Shown: one piece after another, positions 1 through 4,548 of the stretch
Position numbering within the stretch: the first letter of the stretch is position 1
Layout of the letters: every line of letters starts with the position of its first letter
Origin: Paracoccaceae bacterium
Lineage (GTDB): Bacteria; Pseudomonadota; Alphaproteobacteria; Rhodobacterales; Rhodobacteraceae
Assembly: GCA_026982275.1 (NCBI GenBank)
Contig: JALSHK010000055.1
Location: 1 to 5,621 of the forward strand
Reading direction: 5' to 3'
DNA length: 5,621 nt
Notes under the pieces: model-generated
Database searches by the model: none
Told to the model about the DNA's origin: nothing
What the model saw: the letters and a program-made list of their open reading frames with translations, nothing else
Program-made: the position numbers and the translations under genes

Positions 1-219
1 CAGCAAAGCAGTGATTGGGGCGCGCCGGAGCTGACAGAGGCGCAGCTTGCCTATGCGGCTTCAGATGTGCTTTATCTTCACAGGCTTATGGACGAGCTGA
101 ACACCCGCCTCGCCCGCGAAGGCCGCACAGAAATCGCCCAAGCGTGCTTTGATTTCCTGCCCCACCGCGCCGCGCTGGACCTGGCTGGCTGGCCCGAAAC
201 CGACATTTTCTCCCACTGA
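1..219 (+). CDS. rnd: Ribonuclease D-like 3'-5' exonuclease, C-terminal fragment
   Basis: The frame is open from the first base to a TGA and encodes the last 72 residues of a protein whose start lies outside the window. The visible part holds the Exo III motif of DEDDy exonucleases: Tyr18 and Asp22 of the fragment in the YAASDVLYL segment, preceded by a QQSSDWGAPELT stretch typical of RNase D. DEDDy enzymes trim RNA 3' ends using two metal ions; in E. coli RNase D acts on tRNA precursors in the cytoplasm. The protein ends about 45 residues after this motif, so the HRDC domains of the longer E. coli enzyme are absent. That matches the short RNase D form of many alphaproteobacteria (family knowledge). 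Its TGA shares one base with the lptC ATG (TGATG), which implies translational coupling. The other catalytic motifs cannot be checked here. Confidence 0.88.
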   Translation, partial: QQSSDWGAPELTEAQLAYAASDVLYLHRLMDELNTRLAREGRTEIAQACFDFLPHRAALDLAGWPETDIFSH

Positions 220-827
220 TGGCGCGTGGCCATGGCACATATTCCCGCATGGTCACATGGCTGAAAATCCTGCTGCCTTTATTGGCGCTCGGGGTATTGG
301 GCACGGTTTTCCTCATCAATTCCGATGAAGGGTTCGAGGTGGGTTTTTCTTTTTCTCCGGCGGATCTGGATACGCTGGAATCAGGCAGCTTCCTGAATCG
401 GCCACAAATTGACGGCGTAACCGATAAAGGCGAGCCTTTTCATCTGGTTGCCGAAAAAATCACCCCGGTGGGCGGGGATCAGAACCTCGTCCTCGTTACT
501 GCGCTTTCCGGCCGGTTTACCTTTAATTCAGGTGATTGGGTAAAGCTGGAAGCGCCTGGCGCGCGTCTGGATATCGCGGCACAAACGCTGCTGCTGGAAA
601 AGGGTGGCACACTGGAAACCTCGGACGGAAATTTCGCCACGGTTCGCCGGCTAGAGGCCTGGCTTTCCAGCGGCGAAATGCGGGGCAACGGCATAGTAGC
701 AAACGGGCCGCTCGGGCAAATATCGGCCGAACAATTCCGTATCGCGGCCGCAGAAGGCGAAAACCGGGTGCTTTGGTTCGAAAATCGGGTTAAGATGGTC
801 TATACATTTGAAAATGAAGGTAATTGA
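219..827 (+). CDS. lptC: LptC, inner-membrane LPS export protein
   Basis: The product has 202 residues (E. coli LptC has 191). After a short basic N-terminus there is one hydrophobic segment at about residues 13-33 (VTWLKILLPLLALGVLGTVF), followed by a soluble region rich in short beta-strand-like segments, with RPQIDGVTDKGEPFHLVAEK near residues 61-80. This is the plan of LptC: a bitopic protein anchored in the inner membrane whose periplasmic beta-jellyroll takes lipopolysaccharide from LptB2FG and passes it to LptA. The ATG at 219 is chosen because it overlaps the upstream stop as TGATG and gives a MAR...YSRMVTWLK N-terminus like other alphaproteobacterial LptC proteins as I recall them. 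No Shine-Dalgarno is visible, so translation probably depends on reinitiation after rnd. The ATG at 249 would remove only the first 10 residues and is less likely. lptA follows after one base. LptC sequences diverge strongly, so position beside lptA-lptB is part of the evidence. Confidence 0.87.
   Translation: MARGHGTYSRMVTWLKILLPLLALGVLGTVFLINSDEGFEVGFSFSPADLDTLESGSFLNRPQIDGVTDKGEPFHLVAEKITPVGGDQNLVLVTALSGRFTFNSGDWVKLEAPGARLDIAAQTLLLEKGGTLETSDGNFATVRRLEAWLSSGEMRGNGIVANGPLGQISAEQFRIAAAEGENRVLWFENRVKMVYTFENEGN
816..820 (+). promoter_or_regulatory. Shine-Dalgarno of lptA
   Basis: GAAGG lies 8 bases before the ATG at 829, inside the last codons of lptC. This decides the lptA start: the in-frame ATG at 814 has no such site in front of it, and the frame also opens at a TTG at 808 that can be disregarded. 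Confidence 0.6.
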
Positions 828-828
828 T

Positions 829-1317
829 ATGAAATTAGCGCTTCTTCCGGTCGTTTTCAGCCTGTTTGCAACGATGGTTTTTGCTCAAGGGGCGCAGGTT
901 CCTTTTGGCGAGCTTGGCACCGGAGAAGCCCGGCAGGTAGAGATTGCCGCCGATAGCCTTTCGATAGATCAAGCCACAAAAAGCGCGGTTTTTGCCGGCA
1001 ATGTAGTGGCGGGTATGGGGGAATTGCGCTTGTCAGCCGATCAGGTCGAGGTGATCTATGCCTCCGAGGGCGCGGCCGGGGCCATCACCGCGCTGCGGGC
1101 TTCCGGGAATGTGGTATTTGTAAGCGGCTCCGACAGTGCAAGGGCCGATAGCGCAATTTACCATCTGGTGGAGGGCAATGTGCTCATGGAGGGTAATGTA
1201 ATCCTGACACAGGGGCAAAACGCGCTTTCGGGCCAGAGGCTGCGCATTGACATAAATTCCGGCACTGCGCGCATGGAAGGCCGTGTGCAGACCATTTTTC
1301 AGACGCAGGGAAACTAA
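829..1317 (+). CDS. lptA: LptA, periplasmic LPS bridge protein
   Basis: From the ATG at 829 the product has 162 residues. It begins with a signal peptide (MK, hydrophobic core LALLPVVFSLFATMV, likely cleavage after VFA at residue 19), so the mature protein is periplasmic. The rest is an OstA-type LptA domain: VEIAADSLSIDQATKSAVF at about residues 37-55, then GNV, ELRLSADQVEVIY and, near the end, GQRLRIDINSGTARMEGRV, the usual closing motif of the family. LptA molecules stack as beta-jellyrolls to carry lipopolysaccharide from LptC to LptD at the outer membrane. I chose 829 over 814 because 829 has a Shine-Dalgarno and gives a cleaner signal peptide; 814 would add only MKVID. The gene starts one base after lptC and ends one base before lptB, so all three are almost certainly co-transcribed. 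E. coli LptA is of similar size (185 residues with signal). Confidence 0.9.
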   Translation: MKLALLPVVFSLFATMVFAQGAQVPFGELGTGEARQVEIAADSLSIDQATKSAVFAGNVVAGMGELRLSADQVEVIYASEGAAGAITALRASGNVVFVSGSDSARADSAIYHLVEGNVLMEGNVILTQGQNALSGQRLRIDINSGTARMEGRVQTIFQTQGN

Positions 1318-1318
1318 G

Positions 1319-2068
1319 ATGCCCAAGCTCGAAATCAAGGATGGTCAAGGCGGGCTAATTATCCGCAATCTCGGGAAAAGCTATAAAAAGCGCCCGGTGC
1401 TGCGCGATGTGTCGCTGGAGTTGCATCGCGGCGAGGTGGTGGCGCTGCTGGGGCCAAACGGCGCGGGCAAAACCACCTGCTTTTATTCCATAGCCGGCTT
1501 GGTGAATCCTGATTCCGGCTCGGTGTTGATTGACGGTGTGGATATTTCCTATTTGCCGATGTATCGCCGTGCCAAGATGGGCATCGGCTATTTGCCCCAG
1601 GAGGCCTCGATTTTTCGCGGCATGTCGGTGGAGGATAATATCCGCTCCATTCTCGAGCTATCCATCAAGGAGCAGAAAAAACGGCAAATCATGCTGGACG
1701 AGCTTTTGGCCGAGTTTTCGATCACCCATCTTCGCCGCGCCTCCGCGCTGGCGCTTTCGGGCGGGGAACGGCGGCGGGTGGAAATTGCCCGCTGTCTGGC
1801 CAGCCAGCCGAAATATGTGCTGTTTGACGAACCTTTCGCCGGCGTGGACCCGATCGCGGTCAATGAAATCCGTGAGCTGGTTTCGCACTTAAAAGAGCGC
1901 GGCATTGGGGTTTTGATAACGGATCATAATGTAAGAGAGACATTAGAGATCGTCGATCGCGCCTATATCCTGCATGACGGCACCGTGTTGATGAGCGGCA
2001 CTCCCGAACAGGTGGTGCAGGATCGGCAGGTTCGGCAGGTTTATCTGGGCGAGAAATTCAGAATTTAA
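1319..2068 (+). CDS. lptB: LptB, ATPase of the LPS exporter
   Basis: The product is a 249-residue cytoplasmic ABC ATPase with every expected motif: Walker A GPNGAGKTT at residues 45-53, Q-loop Gln94 in YLPQEASIF, signature LSGGE at 146-150, Walker B YVLFDEP with catalytic Glu171, D-loop AGVDPI and switch His203 in TDHNVRET. YLPQEASIFRG, DEPFAGVDPI and the C-terminal VYLGEKF are particular to LptB rather than to other ABC proteins. A LptB dimer powers extraction of lipopolysaccharide by LptF-LptG, which are not in this window. The ATG at 1319 is preferred over a GTG at 1283 because AGGGA at 1307-1311 sits 7 bases ahead and the N-terminus then fits the family; the GTG start would overlap lptA. 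The gene lies one base after lptA and 27 bases before rpoN. E. coli LptB has 241 residues. Confidence 0.97.
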   Translation: MPKLEIKDGQGGLIIRNLGKSYKKRPVLRDVSLELHRGEVVALLGPNGAGKTTCFYSIAGLVNPDSGSVLIDGVDISYLPMYRRAKMGIGYLPQEASIFRGMSVEDNIRSILELSIKEQKKRQIMLDELLAEFSITHLRRASALALSGGERRRVEIARCLASQPKYVLFDEPFAGVDPIAVNEIRELVSHLKERGIGVLITDHNVRETLEIVDRAYILHDGTVLMSGTPEQVVQDRQVRQVYLGEKFRI

Positions 2069-2083
2069 CGCGCAAGCGTTTTT
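2067..2083 (+). terminator. GCAA-loop hairpin with short T run between lptB and rpoN (weak terminator or attenuator)
   Basis: A perfect 5-bp stem, AACGC (2067-2071) with GCGTT (2076-2080), is closed by a GCAA loop of the stable GNRA class. It runs into five T residues (2079-2083), two of which belong to the stem. The left arm begins within the lptB TAA stop codon. The form resembles a small intrinsic terminator, but the stem is short and only three T residues follow it. If it acts at all, partial read-through into rpoN is more likely than full termination. It could instead be an mRNA processing or stability element. Confidence 0.35.
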
Positions 2084-2095
2084 GTGAGGCCATAA

Positions 2096-3385
2096 ATGGG
2101 GATTGCACAGCGCATAGAGCTTGGCCAGCAGCAAAAGCTGGTATTATCGCCACAATTGCAGCTGGCGGTGCATATATTGCAACTAAGCAATGCCGAGCTT
2201 GAGGCCTATATCGAAGCCGAAGCCGAGAAAAACCCGCTTCTGGCGCTACCGTCCTCACGATCCCGCAATGACGGTTTTTCCGAAACAGACAAGCTTGGAA
2301 ATGCCGAATCCATAATCGACAATCTGCAAAACCAGATCGGGCTGATGAGCTTGTCGCCACGCACAGGATATCTTGCCCGTATCCTTGTTGGCGAACTGGC
2401 GGAGAGCGGCTATCTGGAAACCCCGGTTTTTGAGCTGGCAGACCGACTGAACGCCAGCACCAGCGAAATTGAATCCGCACTGGCTGCGGTGCAGGCTTGC
2501 GAACCGGCAGGGGTAGGCGCGCACAGCCTGTCGGAATGCCTTGAATTGCAACTAAAGGCACGCAATCGCTTTGACCCGGTGATGGAGCTGGTGCTGCAAA
2601 GGCTCGATCTTGTAGCCGCGCACGATCTGGCAGCTTTATCCGGCATTACCGGAGAATCCGAAAATGCCATTTCGGAAATCATCCGGGAGATCCGAACGCT
2701 GGACCCAAAGCCGGGTGCGAGGCTGCTATCCGAGCCGGCAGTGGCTATTGCGGCCGAAATCGAGATAAAACCTGACGAGGCAGGAGGCTGGCAGGTGGAA
2801 CTGGTATCGGGCCAAAGCCCGAAGCTGGCTATCGATCAAAGCTATATGGCGACAATTTCCAAGACCGACAAAACTGTTCAGAAATTTACCCACCAAAACC
2901 TGGAACACGCCCATTGGCTGATAAAGGCTGTCGACCAACGAAAACAAACGATTCTCAAGGTCGCAACTGCAATTGTGGAACATCAATTCCTCTGGTTCGA
3001 GCGTGGTGACATCGCTATGCGACCGCTCACCCTGGCAATGATTGCACAGCAGGTTGGCGCACACGAATCAACAATAAGCCGTGTAACGGCGGGGAAGTAT
3101 CTCACCTGCCCTAGAGGCACCTTCGAATTGAAATATTTTTTTACCGGTAAAGTCGCATCGCTGGATTCAAAATCAGAGTTTTCGGCCTGCAGCATACGCT
3201 GGCGCATTAAACACCTGATTTCTCAAGAAAGCCACAAAAATATCCTTTCGGATGAAGAGATTGTAAATATATTACGAGAAACCGGAGTTGATATTGCGCG
3301 CCGCAGCATTGCGAAATATCGTGAGGATATGGGGATTCCGTCATCCATTGTGCGCCGCAAAAACAGACCGGATGCACATGGTTGA
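2096..3385 (+). CDS. rpoN: RNA polymerase sigma-54 factor (RpoN)
   Basis: The product has 429 residues, shorter than the 477 of E. coli, mainly because the acidic region II linker is short. Region I is at about residues 1-51 (LGQQQKLVLSPQLQLAVHIL then NPLLAL), the glutamine- and leucine-rich part contacted by AAA+ enhancer-binding activators. The core-binding part follows, with CEPAGVGAHSLSECLELQL and TLDPKPGARL near 202-209. The DNA-binding part has a helix-turn-helix segment at about 308-349 (HESTISRVTAGKYL, PRGTFELKYFF) and the RpoN box ARRSIAKYRE at 401-410, which reads the -24 element. RpoN directs polymerase to -24/-12 promoters of nitrogen, flagellar and other genes. The ATG at 2096 has GAGG at 2086-2089, six bases upstream, and matches the usual N-terminus. 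It is probably transcribed with the lpt genes, perhaps reduced by the hairpin before it. By hand count GC falls from about 55% (2101-2580) to about 47% (2881-3360), yet the protein motifs are intact. Confidence 0.97.
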   Translation: MGIAQRIELGQQQKLVLSPQLQLAVHILQLSNAELEAYIEAEAEKNPLLALPSSRSRNDGFSETDKLGNAESIIDNLQNQIGLMSLSPRTGYLARILVGELAESGYLETPVFELADRLNASTSEIESALAAVQACEPAGVGAHSLSECLELQLKARNRFDPVMELVLQRLDLVAAHDLAALSGITGESENAISEIIREIRTLDPKPGARLLSEPAVAIAAEIEIKPDEAGGWQVELVSGQSPKLAIDQSYMATISKTDKTVQKFTHQNLEHAHWLIKAVDQRKQTILKVATAIVEHQFLWFERGDIAMRPLTLAMIAQQVGAHESTISRVTAGKYLTCPRGTFELKYFFTGKVASLDSKSEFSACSIRWRIKHLISQESHKNILSDEEIVNILRETGVDIARRSIAKYREDMGIPSSIVRRKNRPDAHG

Positions 3386-3410
3386 CTTTCCCCTCAAGCA
3401 CCCATAGGTT
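3382..3410 (+). promoter_or_regulatory. Candidate housekeeping promoter of hpf-ptsN
   Basis: TTGACT at 3382-3387 matches five of six bases of the sigma-70 -35 consensus. TAGGTT at 3405-3410 lies exactly 17 bases further on and matches three of six -10 bases. A weak -10 paired with a good -35 is common in alphaproteobacteria. The rpoN TGA (3383-3385) sits inside the -35 box. The predicted start site is near 3417, giving a leader of about 60 bases before hpf. No -24/-12 pattern is present in this gap, so dependence on the neighbouring RpoN is not suggested. Confidence 0.45.
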
Positions 3411-3427
3411 CTGCGCCCTGTAGAACC
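3407..3427. repeat. Inverted repeat GGTTCT-N9-AGAACC over the predicted hpf start site
   Basis: Two perfect 6-base arms (3407-3412 and 3422-3427) flank a 9-base spacer. The centre is 3417, the predicted transcription start of the hpf promoter, and the left arm overlaps the -10 box. As the transcript would start inside the repeat, it makes more sense as a DNA operator for a dimeric regulator than as an RNA hairpin. If transcription instead comes through from rpoN, it could form an RNA stem-loop. It does not fit the direct-repeat LexA site of alphaproteobacteria (GTTC-N7-GTTC). No regulator can be named. Confidence 0.4.
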
Positions 3428-3438
3428 GGTATTTTAGA

Positions 3439-3471
3439 CTCCCGGAATTTTTTCGGGCCCAGATCGGGGAG
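3439..3471 (+). promoter_or_regulatory. hpf leader with two mutually exclusive foldings around the Shine-Dalgarno
   Basis: CCCGGAA (3441-3447) can pair with TTTCGGG (3451-3457) across a TTT loop, a 7-bp stem including one G-U pair. The bases CTCCC (3439-3443) can alternatively pair with GGGAG (3467-3471), which is the core of the hpf Shine-Dalgarno GGGGAG at 3466-3471, five bases before the ATG at 3477. The two pairings share CCC at 3441-3443, so forming one excludes the other. This is a possible translational on/off switch, but the stems are short and chance is not excluded. No T run follows the first hairpin, so it is not a normal terminator. Confidence 0.3.
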
Positions 3472-3476
3472 ATGAC

Positions 3477-4046
3477 ATGCAAATTCAAGTCAGTGGAAAA
3501 CATATGGATGTGGGCGAGGCCCTCACCCGTCATGTGAACGAACAGCTAAAGGATACGGTCGGAAAATATTTCGATCGCCCCGTAGAGGCACATGTGACTT
3601 TTTCCAAAGACGGGCACGAGTTTGTCTGCGATGCGCTGGTGCATCTCTCGACCGGTATGATGGCCAAGGCCAAAGGTCGCTCTGAAGAGGTTTATGCCGC
3701 GTTTGATGGCGCGCTCAACCGGCTTGAAAAGCAGCTTCGCCGCTATAAACGCCGCCTGAAAGACCATCATAAAGACCGGGTTGACCCGATCGAGAGCATC
3801 GGCGCGCCAACCTTTGTGATTTCCAGCCGGGAAGAAGAGGAAGAGCCGGAAAGCCTGCAACCTCTGATCGTGGCGGAAATGGAAACGAGCGTGCAGACGC
3901 TTTCCGTAGGTGAGGCCGTAATGCAAATGGAATTGATGGGAGCTACAATGCTGGTTTTCCGCAATGTCCAGCATGGCGGCGTAAATGTCGTGCATACCCG
4001 CGATGACGGGAATATCGGCTGGATTGATCCGCGCAACATTAAATAG
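3477..4046 (+). CDS. hpf: Long-form ribosome hibernation promoting factor
   Basis: The product has 189 residues, the size of long HPF and about twice that of short E. coli HPF. Residues 1-97 form the S30AE domain (MQIQVSGKHMDVGEALTRHV and the basic RLEKQLRRYKRRLKDHHK end), which binds the 30S subunit in the mRNA and tRNA path. A variable linker at about 98-128 contains an acidic run of five Glu. The C-terminal dimerisation domain is at about 129-186 (IVAEMETSVQTLSVGEAVMQ, GATMLVFRN, GGVNVVHTRDDGNIGWIDP). In long HPF this domain joins two 70S ribosomes into inactive 100S particles in starvation or stationary phase. The ATG at 3477 has a strong GGGGAG five bases upstream. It probably has its own promoter in the gap after rpoN, so it need not follow lpt/rpoN expression, and ptsN lies 35 bases downstream in what is likely the same transcript. 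The literature also uses the names raiA or yfiA for relatives. Confidence 0.95.
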   Translation: MQIQVSGKHMDVGEALTRHVNEQLKDTVGKYFDRPVEAHVTFSKDGHEFVCDALVHLSTGMMAKAKGRSEEVYAAFDGALNRLEKQLRRYKRRLKDHHKDRVDPIESIGAPTFVISSREEEEEPESLQPLIVAEMETSVQTLSVGEAVMQMELMGATMLVFRNVQHGGVNVVHTRDDGNIGWIDPRNIK

Positions 4047-4067
4047 CGCATTTTAGAATTTGAAAAC

Positions 4068-4075
4068 AGGTAGGG
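4068..4075 (+). promoter_or_regulatory. Shine-Dalgarno of ptsN
   Basis: AGGTAGGG ends six bases before the ptsN ATG at 4082. The 35-base gap after hpf has no clear promoter or terminator, which supports co-transcription. An 8-base palindrome AGGGCCCT (4072-4079) overlaps the site; it is too short to interpret. Confidence 0.5.
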
Positions 4076-4081
4076 CCCTTC

Positions 4082-4546
4082 ATGGAGCTTTCGAAATTTC
4101 TGTTGCCAGAGGCAATCATCGCCGATGCAAAAATCGGTAGCAAAAAACGTCTTTTTCAGGAGGCCGCGTCTGTAGCTGCGCGGGTATATGGCCTGAATGA
4201 AGCCAAATTGCTATGCGCCTTGCAGGCGCGCGAGCTTTTAGGCCCTACCGGCATGGGAAACGGTGTCGCCATCCCCCATGCCCGCCTGCCCGAGGTGAAA
4301 CATGTGTCAGGCGTGTTTTTACACCTGGAATCACCGATCAATTTTGAGGCGGTAGACCGGCAGCCGGTAGATCTTGTATTTGTGTTATTTGCTCCCGAAA
4401 GCGCAGTCACCGATCACTTGAAATCCTTGGCCAGGGTTTCTCGCATATTGCGCAACGAAGCGACCTGTAAAAAGCTGCGCTCAACACGGGACAATATCGC
4501 TGCCTATTCTATATTGCTGGAAAACGAGCATTCACAAGCCGCATAA
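4082..4546 (+). CDS. ptsN: PtsN, nitrogen-regulatory EIIA of the PTS-Ntr
   Basis: The product has 154 residues, a normal length for EIIA-Ntr (E. coli 163). The phosphorylation site is plain: His66 in GPTGMGNGVAIPHARLP, the place of E. coli His73. The second conserved histidine is His112 in TDHLKSLARVSRIL. PtsN receives phosphate from EI-Ntr (PtsP) through NPr and, having no sugar-permease domain attached, works as a regulator. In other proteobacteria it controls potassium transport, sensor kinases and the stringent response; which of these applies here cannot be told. Neither ptsP, an NPr gene nor rapZ is in the window. The setting directly after rpoN and hpf is the classic one. The ATG at 4082 fits the family N-terminus (MELSKFLLPEAIIAD). 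The stop is only two bases from the stop of the opposing gene, with no terminator between. Confidence 0.96.
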   Translation: MELSKFLLPEAIIADAKIGSKKRLFQEAASVAARVYGLNEAKLLCALQARELLGPTGMGNGVAIPHARLPEVKHVSGVFLHLESPINFEAVDRQPVDLVFVLFAPESAVTDHLKSLARVSRILRNEATCKKLRSTRDNIAAYSILLENEHSQAA

Positions 4547-4548
4547 TC

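Noticed and set aside
915..930. TGGCAC-N5-AAGCC, a GG-N10-GC arrangement resembling a sigma-54 -24/-12 promoter inside lptA
   Set aside because: It lies in conserved-frame coding sequence, the -12 part matches only GC, and no gene start follows it. A chance match is likely.
1283..1318. GTG start for lptB adding 12 residues
   Set aside because: It would overlap lptA by 35 bases, has no ribosome binding site, and adds a basic peptide not seen in LptB; the ATG at 1319 has a good Shine-Dalgarno.
1927..1945. Inverted repeat TAATGT-N7-ACATTA in an AT-rich patch near the end of lptB, with CATAAT resembling a -10 box
   Set aside because: It encodes the conserved switch-histidine segment NVRETL. No -35 sits at suitable spacing, so neither a promoter for rpoN nor an operator can be supported.
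2166..2181. GG-N10-GC with TTGCA inside the start of rpoN, a possible autoregulatory sigma-54 site
   Set aside because: The -24 half matches only three of six bases, and the stretch encodes the strongly conserved region I residues LAVHILQ, so protein constraint explains it.
2058..2561. Long minus-strand open frame opposite the first part of rpoN, and other frames antisense to hpf and lptB
   Set aside because: They are out-of-frame shadows of well-supported genes and their translations are low-complexity or Arg/Cys-rich without recognisable motifs.
3441..3457. CCCGGAA-TTT-TTTCGGG as an intrinsic terminator for rpoN
   Set aside because: The T residues are in the loop and stem rather than after it, and it lies just upstream of the hpf ribosome binding site. 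It is kept only as a leader structure candidate.
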